Assembly: GCA_964474695.1 (NCBI GenBank)
Contig: CAYYTK010000024.1
Span: 1 to 64,000, forward strand
DNA length: 64,000 nucleotides
Origin: DAOUBP01 sp964474695
GTDB taxonomy: Bacteria; Chloroflexota; Anaerolineae; CG2-30-64-16
Reading direction: 5' to 3'
The notes under the pieces were generated by a model. It did no database searches, was not told the origin of the DNA, and was given only the letters and a program-made list of their open reading frames with translations. This document shows positions 8,803-20,300 of this stretch, piece by piece. Made by a program: the position numbers and the translations under genes. Numbering within the stretch: position 1 is the stretch's first letter; the number at the start of each line of letters is the position of its first letter.

Positions 8803-11800
8803 ATGGAACTAAACGTTAACGACATTCTCACTCATCTATTGTGCGTTAACTTGCCTGACGCCAAGCTTGGCGTGGTTGTCCGAGGTATTCAACAGATTGA
8901 CCCGGTGCAGATTGCGGAAGCTGTCGCCGAAACACTGAACCGAAAGCTTGTGGTTGCCATCATAGGCTATGACGCCTCTCCTTCGACGGTTGAAGGCGGC
9001 GTCTCTGAGGATGATAAGAATCGCACAGCTATTGAGATAGCGACTTCTATCGAGACAGCAGTAGACTGGAGAAATCACGCAGGCGACTATGCTGGACGCA
9101 TCTTGATCTTTGTGCCTGGCGAGGTTGACAAGCTTGGCTCGTTGCGAGGTCTTGATATCCTCACAACGCGCGACTTGACGCTCCATTTGATACAATGGGT
9201 CAGCAATAGCATTGTGCGCAATGCGCCGCAACGTCGTTTTTGGCAAGCTCTGGCGAATATCGCCGCAACTTTACCCTTTAGAATGCTTCTCGATTTCACG
9301 CGTGCAGTCTCTGCACAACCAGACAACGTGAATGCCATTCCAACCGAACTCTGGCGATTGGGGCTGCTCGAGGATAGCGTACTGCTAAACGCCGAAACCG
9401 ATGTGGGCGACCGCCTGGAGCGGAACCGCGAGCTAATCGCTGGGATTGGCCAGCTTTCGGACAAGAGCCGAAAACGCATGAATCAGGTTCTGCGGCGCGC
9501 AGCAGGAGATCAGCAGCGCGAACTGCGGGCTGCCGCCCAACAACTCCGCGAGTTCTTTGCCACCGGCACGCCCAGGCTACTGCAGGGCCTGCGCCTGGAC
9601 ACAGTCGAGCAGTTGATTGAAGCTGGCCGCTCGGAGGCTGAGCCTCCGCCGATTCCACTGCCCACCGACGAAGGTGAGGTGGTGGTTGCTCCACCGCTCA
9701 AGCCAGAACGAACACTGCGCGGTGCTGAACTGATCGAAACCGTCGCTCGGCGGATCGTGGGCGGGAGCGACCGTGAGGCGGTGGCTGCCTATGTCGACCG
9801 AGTACGTAGCCAGATGGCTGACACCGAAGACGACAACGGGGACCCCATCGATGATGAAGTGCTGCGACCGCTAACCGCCGGACGACCGCTTGCAACCAAT
9901 GTCAAGCCACAGACGCGCACGCTGCGCGCCTTTCTGACAGCGTTTTGTGGTGCCGAGCGATGGGGCGGCGCATTGCAAGCCGAACAGCACAGTCTGCGCG
10001 ACGTCATCCAACGTTTCACTCCGAACAGCAAGGCGGAGCCGTTCAACCCTTACGCTGCCTCCGAGGACGACCAAAGCATGGTTGGCTTACTCGCCAACAT
10101 TGATTCGCAATTGTCTGACCGCCCCGGTTTAAGTGTCAGTTGGAAGACCATCGCTGCAGCACGCGCTGACCTTGTTCAGGACCTCGACCTGCTCGTCGCT
10201 GACCCCATTGCCCTGCTCTATACTGACGATAGGGCTCGTGACGCGATGGGGCGCTACCTGGATGCTTACGCCGACCTACTACGGTTGTTGAGCACCCACA
10301 TGGGGGAACTAAACACACGCTTCCGGAAGGCATATCGCGCCATCTTGCAGGGGCTACTGCGACTTGATGTGGTATTTGTGGCCACACCCGGAGAGAACCC
10401 CGGCGAAGCCGATCTTATTTGGAAGGCGCTACTCACCCCCTTGCATCCGCTCCATCTGTGGCGCTATCGTACGATTCTGGAAAAGACCGGTCCGCACTTG
10501 ACCGAAGATGAACAGCACCAACTGACGGAGGCGTTACCCAAACTGCCGCATTTGCTTCATTTTGTAGCAGTAAGCGATATGCGTCTGGGGCGAATTACGC
10601 TGCCTTTAGCGGGCGCACTGGAAGGACTGCCCATCTATGAAAACCGTACCAACCGCTATCTGGGTAGCGACGGTCTCGAGTTCTTGGGCGACCTGTTGCG
10701 CAGTTGGTTGACATTTGCGCCTTACAGCCAGCCCCACATCCGCCTGGCTTTGATCGATCCACCGTATCTTCCTGACGCTCTGCGCGCGGTCCGGGAGTTC
10801 CTGCGTGGCCGGGCTCAGACCCGGGTAGTTGTTGATGCCTACCGTACACGGCCACAGAATGTGCTCGAACACTTAGCGGAAATGGAGTTCGAGGGACAGG
10901 ATAGCGCAGTTGCCGAATTATTACTTAGTGGGCAGATCGGCCTCAATCTGCATGTCTGCGATAACCTGACAGAAGTTGCAAAGCGATTGACCGAACGACC
11001 AGTGCACATCGTTTATAGCTTCGATCAGTCCTCCTATGACCTAACCAAGAGTGGCCGGCATCGGCACCTGGTTGTGAGCCCGCTAGTCATCACCTACGAA
11101 TACACCTTTGACGAGGCATATAAGAAGGGATCAATTGCACCGTCATCCGATGCCGAGAGTGGATTGTTTGCCGACTATCATACGCTAGTTAACCAAGCCA
11201 TTGACCTTCAAGAAGATCAATCATTCCAGGTACAGATCGGCAGTGGTGCGGATGTGGGAGCCCTCAACAGAGTGTTGCACAGCGAGTGCGCGCAGTGGCT
11301 AGCCGTGGCTGACCGAACACTTCTGGGCTACGCGCCTCTGGCCGCCGTACCCCTGGTCGAACAACTCCAAGGCCGCCGTGAAGTGGCGGTGTGGGCGCAT
11401 GCCACATCGCGGTCAGTGAGCCAATTTGCTGCCATGCTGCGCGAGCGTTACAACTTGCTGCCAGATGGTAATTATCTCGTGCACCTAATGCAGCAGTTCG
11501 GACACATTGCCGCAGGTGGCCTCTTCAGTGCAGTGCGCGCCAATAACCTCAACGCCCAGCAACGCGACCGCCAACGAAAAGGACTGGTTGGTACGGTGTT
11601 GGCAGCACATTGGTATAGGAGCCAGTACCCCGGCGCCCTAATTGCGTCATTGGACAGTGGGTTGGCGCGCCAATGGCTGGCCTTGCAGGCACCAAGTCGT
11701 GAACGTGCCGACCTAATCGGGCTCCGCCAAGATGAGCAGGGTAACCTAATCATTGATATCATTGAAGTAAAGGCAGTCGAACAGGCACAAAGGGAAGTGC

Positions 11801-13662
11801 AAATACGCACTGCCCCACAGAGTAGGCAAGTGACATTGAGCGGGCCGGCTGTTAATCAATTGCGATCTACGCTTAGCGTTGTCACACCCATTTTTGCACA
11901 AGCTAACACGCAACTTGACCTGTTCGGACAGGCGCGGCGCGAGGCTCTCAAATATCAGCTCTATCGCGAGTGCTTCCGGGAATTACACGCTAACGAAGAT
12001 CAGTATCGCTGGTACAAACTACTCAATACGGCTTTCCGGGAGCCGTCAGCGCGGACTACCTCTGCAACGCGCTGTCAGGGGTTAGTCGTACACCTGCTCT
12101 TTGAGGAAAACGGCGCAGATGAACGCTTTGTCGACAGTAATGGCGACGTTACGCTGGTGCGCCTACGGACCAACAGTATCCAAGCGTTATTGACTCCAGA
12201 TGGCGACAGTTCCACAAGCATGGGACCATCAAACGCGGTTCCACTCCCGCCGGAGCCACCGCCCCCCAGCTCGGCCCCTGGTTCACCCGTGCGAGATACC
12301 CGACCAACGGCCATTGCACCAATGTATCCGCGAGCAGGCGATGCCTCGCCGCACAGAGAAGGGGTGACGAGCCAATCGTCATTGCTCTCCGGCACCGCTG
12401 ACGAGCTCAGCCCAGCCACTTCGTCTGGCGAACCATTGTTACCGCCAGCACCAATGATGACACCGCCAGCGTACGATATCCTTCTGGGTGACACAGCAGG
12501 TTCAAGCCAATATGGGGTGCTTGGACGAGCCGGGACCAAAACGGTTGTGCTCGACCTCAACGGTACAAACACTATCAGCATCTTTGGTGTCCAGGGAAGT
12601 GGCAAGTCATATACGGTGGGAAGTGTCGTCGAGATGGCGACCCAATCTTTTGCAGGAACCAACTTGTTGCCATCGCCGTTAGCCTCGGTCATTTTTCACT
12701 ACCACGCGAGCCAGGACTACCCGCCCGAGTTCGTATCCATGATCGCGCCCAACAGCCGTCAAGATGAAGTACGCGTGCTAACTGAGGAATATGGCGCGCA
12801 CCCAGGTCGCCTGGAAGACGTACTGATCCTCACATCGGCAGACAAGGTTCGGGATCGCCAGGCCGAGTTTCCTTCAATCCGTGTTGAGCCGATCCTCTTC
12901 AGTTCGAGTGAACTATCGCTTAAGGACTGGCAGTTCCTGATGGGTGTCTTCGGCGACCAGATGTACATGAAGCAAGTTACCCTGATTATGCGGCGCTTAC
13001 GCCGACAACAACTCACTTTGGCGAACCTTCGCGAGGAAATTGACGCTTCTGGCCTTAGCGACAACCAGAAGGCGCTGGTCAATACTCGCTTAGATTTCGC
13101 TGAACCATTCATTGACGACAGTTACCGACTAGCGGACATATTGCGCCCAGGTCGGCTTGTGATTGTTGACCTTCGCGATGAGCTAATCACTAAAGAAGAA
13201 GCGCTCGGCCTCTTTGTCGTCATGCTCAACATCTTCGCGAATGCCGAGCGAGACCAGAACTTCAATAAACTGATTGTCTTCGATGAGGCGCATAAGTACA
13301 TGAGTGACGTTGAACTGGCAGACTACATCGTCGATGTGGTACGTCAGATGCGCCATCAGGGTGTGTCTGTGTTGATTGCATCACAGGATCCGCCGTCACT
13401 ACCTAATGCAATCATCGAGCTATCGACCTTGGTTGTTCTCCACCGATTCAATTCACCCAAATGGCTCAAGCACGTTCAGCAATCAGTGACCGCGCTGGGC
13501 GAGCTTCAGCCAGAGCAATTGGCCAGTCTGCGCTCTGGAGAGGCATATGTCTGGGCAGCCAAAGCCACGGACGTGAACTTCACGCGGCATGGCGTGAAGA
13601 TGCGTTTTCGCCCGCGGGTCACCCAGCATGGTGGTGGAACCAAGACGGCAGTTGAGCCATAA
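8803..13662 (+). CDS. DptH-like HerA/FtsK-type ATPase with internal nuclease-like motif
   Basis: This is a 1619-residue protein. The C-terminal 380 residues are a HerA/FtsK-type translocase: Walker A GVQGSGKS (1262-1269), Walker B LIVFDEAHKY (D1494, E1495), a sensor-like IASQDPPSLP and the closing HRFNSPKWLKH. Residues about 935-1000 contain ERADLIGLR (D970) followed by DIIEVKA (E988, K990), the D...ExK pattern of PD-(D/E)XK nucleases, preceded by a helix with SLDS. A Pro/Ser-rich linker (about 1130-1230) separates the parts. The N-terminal 900 residues are helical and unassigned. Size, domain order and gene order fit DptH of DndFGH-type restriction. It probably moves along DNA and, if the motif is real, cuts or nicks it. 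Confidence 0.6.
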   Translation: MELNVNDILTHLLCVNLPDAKLGVVVRGIQQIDPVQIAEAVAETLNRKLVVAIIGYDASPSTVEGGVSEDDKNRTAIEIATSIETAVDWRNHAGDYAGRILIFVPGEVDKLGSLRGLDILTTRDLTLHLIQWVSNSIVRNAPQRRFWQALANIAATLPFRMLLDFTRAVSAQPDNVNAIPTELWRLGLLEDSVLLNAETDVGDRLERNRELIAGIGQLSDKSRKRMNQVLRRAAGDQQRELRAAAQQLREFFATGTPRLLQGLRLDTVEQLIEAGRSEAEPPPIPLPTDEGEVVVAPPLKPERTLRGAELIETVARRIVGGSDREAVAAYVDRVRSQMADTEDDNGDPIDDEVLRPLTAGRPLATNVKPQTRTLRAFLTAFCGAERWGGALQAEQHSLRDVIQRFTPNSKAEPFNPYAASEDDQSMVGLLANIDSQLSDRPGLSVSWKTIAAARADLVQDLDLLVADPIALLYTDDRARDAMGRYLDAYADLLRLLSTHMGELNTRFRKAYRAILQGLLRLDVVFVATPGENPGEADLIWKALLTPLHPLHLWRYRTILEKTGPHLTEDEQHQLTEALPKLPHLLHFVAVSDMRLGRITLPLAGALEGLPIYENRTNRYLGSDGLEFLGDLLRSWLTFAPYSQPHIRLALIDPPYLPDALRAVREFLRGRAQTRVVVDAYRTRPQNVLEHLAEMEFEGQDSAVAELLLSGQIGLNLHVCDNLTEVAKRLTERPVHIVYSFDQSSYDLTKSGRHRHLVVSPLVITYEYTFDEAYKKGSIAPSSDAESGLFADYHTLVNQAIDLQEDQSFQVQIGSGADVGALNRVLHSECAQWLAVADRTLLGYAPLAAVPLVEQLQGRREVAVWAHATSRSVSQFAAMLRERYNLLPDGNYLVHLMQQFGHIAAGGLFSAVRANNLNAQQRDRQRKGLVGTVLAAHWYRSQYPGALIASLDSGLARQWLALQAPSRERADLIGLRQDEQGNLIIDIIEVKAVEQAQREVQIRTAPQSRQVTLSGPAVNQLRSTLSVVTPIFAQANTQLDLFGQARREALKYQLYRECFRELHANEDQYRWYKLLNTAFREPSARTTSATRCQGLVVHLLFEENGADERFVDSNGDVTLVRLRTNSIQALLTPDGDSSTSMGPSNAVPLPPEPPPPSSAPGSPVRDTRPTAIAPMYPRAGDASPHREGVTSQSSLLSGTADELSPATSSGEPLLPPAPMMTPPAYDILLGDTAGSSQYGVLGRAGTKTVVLDLNGTNTISIFGVQGSGKSYTVGSVVEMATQSFAGTNLLPSPLASVIFHYHASQDYPPEFVSMIAPNSRQDEVRVLTEEYGAHPGRLEDVLILTSADKVRDRQAEFPSIRVEPILFSSSELSLKDWQFLMGVFGDQMYMKQVTLIMRRLRRQQLTLANLREEIDASGLSDNQKALVNTRLDFAEPFIDDSYRLADILRPGRLVIVDLRDELITKEEALGLFVVMLNIFANAERDQNFNKLIVFDEAHKYMSDVELADYIVDVVRQMRHQGVSVLIASQDPPSLPNAIIELSTLVVLHRFNSPKWLKHVQQSVTALGELQPEQLASLRSGEAYVWAAKATDVNFTRHGVKMRFRPRVTQHGGGTKTAVEP

Positions 13663-14361
13663 CAATAGGTCATGCAGAGTCATGGAGGAGTCACCTCTCG
13701 GCAACCAACCACACTAGACCACGGTTCTCCCGCTTCACAAGACGCCTGTGGCGTGACACCAGGTCATGGCTTAAGGGAGAATCTGACTGATCTTCAGACC
13801 GTCAACCTAGCTGTGCTTCGTGGGGTGTCGGAGGGATAGCTCACACAATAGAATACCAGCAAGAAACCGCACCGTCGAGTCTCGCGCAATTGAGCTGCTG
13901 AGGATTCTGTTCCCGGACAAGACCCCCCGGAGCAGGACTTCTATCGCTTCTGCGTCAATCAATCTGGCCATGGAGATGCGGCAACGGGTACGCGATGAGC
14001 TGAGCAAGCTGGATCGGGAGTATGCGCCGGTGTCGATGCGGTCGAAGTGCCCGGATCAGTTTCAGAGGGAACATCGAAAGTCGCAGTTTGTAGAGCCAAG
14101 TGCGGTGAATTGAACAGACTGACCGGTGATTCGATTTTGGGGCGTGAAAGAGAGAGCCGAGAGGGAACTCCGATGCCAATCACTCATGAAGATGAGTAAA
14201 GGGGTCTGAAGTCGTATGCACTTCTCACAATCTACTGGAATTCTTGCCTGAAGGCTAATTCCCAAAGGCCAAACAAGGCAAGCACAGACGGGAGCGGGCC
14301 AAACTTCGACCGATACCAAGGAATGTACGGAGAAACCGGCCCCCAACAGGGGTGAGACAAC
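13663..14361 (+). other. Intergenic gap within the defence island
   Basis: Apart from the decayed Lon/BrxL-like fragment at 13889-14040, this gap holds no credible gene. No stem with a T-tract is visible after the 13662 stop. AGGGGTGAG just before ATG 14362 is the ribosome binding site of the next gene. The gap may be the scar of a deleted gene between two parts of the island. Confidence 0.4.
13889..14040 (+). pseudogene. Decayed C-terminal fragment of a Lon/BrxL-like protease-type protein
   Basis: Reading across two frame changes gives ELLRILFPDKTP (frame 1, 13892-13927), PEQDFYRFCVN (frame 2, 13927-13959) and LAMEMRQRVRDELSKLDREY (frame 1, from 13964). The joined series of a short FPD/HPD loop, a YRFCV helix and an RQRVRDEL helix followed by LDxEY resembles the C-terminus of BREX BrxL/Lon-like proteins. 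Each frame alone is interrupted, so this is a remnant. The family call is from memory of the pattern. It implies that a Lon-like gene once followed the DptH-like gene. Confidence 0.42.
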
Positions 14362-17300
14362 ATGACCACTCACGTCAACAAACCAATGCCGTTGTCCATC
14401 CTCAACAAGGCGATGAACGAGGATTTCCGCAGCATCGTGGTCAGGCGAGCGCTCGACTGGGCCGATCGGGCCAGCGCTCAGGCACGACGAGGGTTTTGCG
14501 CTGCGTTACGTAAGGATGTCAGGCTATCCGGATTTACTGACTCGTCCCGCGCCCTGAACAGTCCTAAGCGGCCGGCGCTCGCGGCCGAGACCATCAAAGC
14601 ATCCCACTACTCCAACGAACTGATGGGCGCCATCCTTCGCGTGTGGGACGAGTCCCATGCAGAGCTACATCGGGTCGCGCTGGAGTTCTTGCGAAATTCA
14701 GCAGAGCCAGTGCAGGAACCCGTGCTTATTGAAACCGAGTTCCCGGCGGTCTGGTCTACGGATGACATGGAGACAGCTGCTTCCGAGTTCTTACGGCAGC
14801 ATGCCTCCTTCGATGAGGATGACGTAGCCCTGATGCTCTGCTATCTCAGTGGACGGGCACCTGTGCCGGTTGAGGTTTTGGAGCACCTGGCCTCTGCTGC
14901 GACATCAATGGACCGGTCCCAACAGCCCGAATCGGGTACGCTTCAGGTTGCCGTGCCGACTCAACTCACCAGCAGATCAGAGGTACCTATCGTGTCAGAC
15001 ACTCCCACAATCTTCATGGATGTCCTAGCCCGGCTACAGGCCTTGTCTCCTGACGCTCAAGAATGGGATCGTATGCCGTTGCTGATCGCTTCCATCGAGG
15101 CATTAGGCCAAAGCAAACGGGCAGAACGCGAACAGGGGCGCGATCAACTCCGCCAGGCCCTTATCACCCTCCACCGCGAAGCCGAGGCAGCTCTGGACTG
15201 GTGGGGCTACGATATTGGAGCCTGGTCGGCCGATAGCTGCCCGTGGAACCAGGCTGCTGAGCTGGCCGTGCAAATCGGACAATGGCAGACCGACCTGCTG
15301 CAACATGCTCATCTCCGGCAGGCACCGACGACCAGCAGGGCGGAGGAGCAGTCCCGACGTAAGGCCGTGGACGAATTGGAAGTCAACATTCAGCGCTGCC
15401 ACGCTGAGCTTGATGCGACGCTTAGCAGCGGCGGCCCTGGTCCTGGCGGGCCTCGAGACGATGAAAAGGCACCTACCAGGATTCCGCCTGAACCCGCTGA
15501 GGAAGTTGCTCCGTCGCCTGCCGGCCTTGTGTCCGGCGTCGCCGATCTTTCGGTCGTTCCGGTACAGGAGACCAAGCAGGCAGAACCTGTTCCACCGCGG
15601 GCGGACGTCGCAGAGGCGCCCCCAGCCGGCCCGATCTCGCCCGAGACATCGGAACCCCAGGTTATTGAATCCCCTTACGACATCGCTGGTTTCGAGGTGA
15701 TCGAGCCGGTTGAAGGACCGATCGGGGAACCGCCCCTCAAGGCCCTACAGCCAAGCGTGAAAACAAGCGCACCGGCCTCCATTCAGGAAGAGCCTGCTTC
15801 CACCCCGTTTGCGGCCCCAATGGACGAATCGGATGCGGCATGGCACACCCTGCTGTGGGGCATGGTAGCCGAAGATGATCTGGCGGGCGCCTATTGGCTG
15901 GTGAGGTCCCTTATTGCCATGGGGCGGCCCACACCAATTCCCGAATGGCTCCTGGCGGCTCTGCTCGGTTCCCGCTGGATCACCGCCGACACAGCTGGGT
16001 TGGCACGTGATTTGCTGCAAATCGCCAATTCACACGTCACGACCGACCACGCACCCACTCTAGAACTACTATCGCTTGCAGCTGCTTTGCGCCCCGCGCT
16101 GACTGCGCCCTATAGTGGCATGGTGGCCTGGCTAAACACCCCTTCCTGTTGCCCGGCGCTTCGTGATTTAGTTGAGGCTATCCATTTATTCGCCGGCTTC
16201 GGAATCGGCCTCCATCAAGAAGATGTCCTCGGTGTGGCTGGCGAAGAACAACGTGACGAAGCGATTGCTGCGGCCGCCCGTGAGGCTCGCAATTGGCTTG
16301 ACGGAGCATCGAGCCGCCGCGAACGCGTGAGCAGTGTCTGGCATGCCCTGGTGGGCTCCAAAGGCGCGCTGAGGGAGTTCCTGTTGCCAGTGAGCGAAAA
16401 CCGGCAGGAGAAGGTCGATGCTGTCCGCTCGGAACTCAGGATGTGGCAGGATCGGCCCGCTGTCTACAAGCGTTTCGATGAAATGAACGTCGCGGCTAGC
16501 ATCGGAAGACCCGAACGCGTCATTGGTAGCGGCAAACAAGACCTCTATCGCGAGGTGGAGAGAGCGACCGAGCTGGCCGCGCGCTGGTGCGATCTCGTGG
16601 AGCGTGCACGCGCTATTGCAGCGCGCGGGGATTGGTTCGGCGAACAGATTGCAGAACTCCGGGAGGGTATCGAGACGGACCTGCCAGGCATTGAGGCGGC
16701 CCTGGATCAGTTGATCGCCTCCCAACCCGTAGACGTCGCCTCCTCGGGGCGAGCCTTGCGAATCAGCCTCCGACAGCTCCGTGAGTTGCTCAACCTTGTG
16801 ATAGCAGATGAGCAACCGCCGGTTGCCGCCTCTGCGCTAGAAACCCCGATTGCCGCGCTCGATTCTCTTGATGCGATGCTGGCTAACCGTCTCCTGTATC
16901 TGCCCGAAGTTGCGCTCAACAACGCAGGTGCGCCCACCCAGGAAGGCATGCTCAAAATCGCCTCTGTCCTCCAGACAACTCGTCATGAGGATCGGACCAT
17001 CTACTCAGCGGCTCAACAGTGGCTGATTCAACAGGACTACCGTTTCTTCGATCGCGTGTTCGCTGCCACAACTGATGAGAATCTGGCTGCAGATCTGCGT
17101 CAGCGATATGATGAGGCCTTGACCGCCTCCAGGGCGGCCTTGCGCGCCTCCATTGACGAGACAGGAAGCCTGCTTGAACAGGCGTTGCTGGATCAGGTGA
17201 TCAACGATGAGGAGCGGGCCAACTATGGCTCACGCTTTGCCTCACTGGCTCTGGAAGAAGTCAGGAATTTCAAGGCCAAGCTGGCTGATCTGGAGCAGGT

Positions 17301-20300
17301 GCGACTGGAAATCCACCAGAGATACGAGCAACGTCTGGCATATTTGCAGGAGCAGTATGAGCTGATCGCCGATCGCTTCAGCGCGTCCCATATCCCCGCT
17401 GAGCGGCAAAAGGAAGCGTTGGCCCTTGTGGCCTCGGCTTTGGAGCGACGGGATGTGAGAGTGGTAGATGAGTCCCTCGCGCGGCTTCGGGAAGTACTGG
17501 ATACAGGCGCCACCTTGCCGGATGACTGGTACGCGCCAGCCGCAAGCAGGGATTACCTGGAAGAATTCAGATCCGCTTCCCAAAGGATCGAACTGTGGCT
17601 CGAACAAACCCGTGGCGACTTGCGCGCCCTGGCCGACGCTGCTCAGAATGGTACCACAGCTGCAGGCATTCAGTTTGGCAGGCTCGGAGAACCAAGACGA
17701 AAGGAGGCTTCAGAGGCTTTCCTCTCGTGGCGTGCGCTCAAGCAATCTTCGGGCAAGGGCAATAACGCGGCCTGGATTGCTACCATCCTGCGCTATCTGG
17801 GCTTTGACCTCAAGACCGGAGCCGGCGCTTCTGTCGCCGTTGAACCGATCGGCACCGACTGGCTTCACGCCCGAGTTCAGATGGCAGCTGGCGATCTTGC
17901 GCGGCCAATACCTGAGTTTGGCTCACAGGCTCAAGGCCACTATGACGTGATCTGTCTCTGGGAGCGCCCCGGCGCTGACACCATTGCAGCGCGTCTTCGC
18001 GACCTGAATCTCGATATCCACACGGTCATCGTGCTCTACCTGGGACGGATTACGGATCGTCAGAAACGCGATGTCATCCGCGTCAGCCGCGACAGGGAAC
18101 TGGCCATCGCCGTTCTCGATGAGACTCTTCTGGTCTTCCTCGGGCAAGAACACGATGTGCGATTGCCGGCATTCCTTCGCTGCACACTTCCTTTCTCTGC
18201 CCTGAACCCTTACCGGCCTTTCCAGGCCGGTGATGTGCCACGTGAGATGTTCTTCGGCCGCGAAGACATGGCTCGGGAGATCCTGAGGCAGGGCGGAAGT
18301 TGTCTGGTCTACGGCGGTCGACAACTCGGCAAGTCCGCGTTGTTGCGCCACGTCGAACGGCAATTCCATCGTCCAGAACGAGATCAATATGCGTGGATCG
18401 AGAACATGAAGCTGGTTTTCGATCCCCCCGCAGGAAAGAGCTTCAGCAATATATGGCGTAGTCTGCGCGAAGGGTTCAAAGCTCATGGGCTTCTTGATTC
18501 GCGCGTCAGTACTGACCGGTCGGAAGAGATCGCACGATATATCCGAGAGTCTATGCGCTCCAATCCTGGACGTCGCGTTATCGTCATGCTGGACGAAGCA
18601 GATTCATTTCTGGATGCCGACGCTCGGGAAGGTTTCCGCACTGTCGTCGCCCTTCGCGAGTTGATGTTAGGCACAGGACAGCGGTTTAAGATTGTCTTCG
18701 CCGGTCTGCAGAACGTCCAGCGCTTCCAGGGTATCCCGGATCAACCCCTCGCCCACTTCGGCACGCCCATCTGTGTGGGGCCGCTGGAAGCAGGGGAGGC
18801 CCAGCAGCTTGTCCGGCAGCCGCTGGAGGTGTTGGGATATCGCTTCGCCAACGATAGCGCGGTGCTCAGAATCCTATCCTACACAAACTATCACCCAGGC
18901 TTGATTCAGTACTTCTGCCAGGAGCTGCTCAAACACCTGCGGGACCATGCCAGCGCGATGCTGCCGCCCCAGGTGGTGCTGCAAGAAGACATCGAGGCTG
19001 TCTATCGCTCATCGCAGGTGCGAGAACGCATTCGTGAGCGTTTCGAATGGACACTGGCTCTTGATATGCATTACCAGGCGATCGCATGGGCGCTAATCGA
19101 AGATCAGGGCAAGGATCGGGATGGCTACGGTCGCGCCTATTCTCCCGGTAACATCTCGCATCTCGTGAGGGAATGGTGGCCAGCGGGCTTCCAGGATATA
19201 AGCACTGACCAACTGCGAGGATGGCTGGACGAGCTATGCGGCCTGGGCGTGCTGGTACGCAACGTGAACAATGGCCAGTACCGGCTGCGGAGTCCCAACA
19301 TGGTGCGGCTCCTCGGCAAAGAGACAGACATAGAGGAACGGCTTCTCGAGCTGAACACGAAGCCGCCGGTCGTGGCCATGGAGGCCGATAGCCATCACGC
19401 GCCGCTTGATGATCGAGCCAGTCGATATGGCCCATTGACCTACGCACAAGAACGTAGTCTGTCGCAGCCGCGATTTGGTGTTGGCCTGATCTTTGCTTCC
19501 GAAGCTCTGGGTTGGAAGCTGCTGCCTGCGGCAATTCGCCGCTTCCTTCCTGCGGATCTGCCGGCCGGGTTTGGTGATTGCACACACATTCCAACCACGC
19601 TGGCAGCTGAAGACCTCGATGACTGGTTGAAGGAGTATCTCAAATCGCACGCGAAAACGGAACGGATGATCCTGTACCGTGAAGTCCGATGTGCTGATTC
19701 GCCAGCTATGGCGGGGCTGGTTGACAAGGCCCTGCGCTTCTGTCAGCGTCACCAGGCCAAGGATCGCTGGATGCGCCTCTTGTTCTTGTTTGACCCTCAG
19801 TCCACCTGGCAATGGGTGGGCCTACCGGAACCAGAGCGGCTTGGTCTTGAGGAGGCAGCTGATGCTGCACTTTGGCCTTGGCCGTGGACCGCTTCGGCGG
19901 TAAGGCGCCGGCTTGCTCAACACGAGAAGTGGGACAACAACGACGAAGGGACCAAGGCTGCCTTGCAGGCGACAGGGGGATGGCCACATCTTCTGGATGT
20001 CTTGTTTGAACGATGCGGCAAGGAAAGCGATCTCAGGCCAAGTGCCGGGCAGTTCGCGCAAGAGCTGGTCGATCCGATCTCTCAACTGGCGAGCGACTTC
20101 CGATCAGGTTTAGGAGTCGACAAGAACAAGCTAGGCCACCGAATACTGAAGTTCGTCATCGAGGACGGACATGGGCAACTCGCTGAAGAAGACCTCACTC
20201 CCGTTCTGATCGGCGGTGCCCCAGAACTGACAGAGGTACAGTGCCATCAGGCTAAGGATTTCCTGCTCCGGCTTGGCTTGCTGCGACTTGAGAGCCAAAC

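Noticed and set aside
3621..13662. Druantia or DISARM call
   Set aside because: No DruE or DrmA helicase, DUF1998 protein, methyltransferase or PLD nuclease is present; the ATPases look like DptF/DptH.
13820..14113. 97-codon frame as an intact small gene
   Set aside because: Only parts of it resemble a protein family, and these need a frame shift in the middle, so I call it a decayed fragment.
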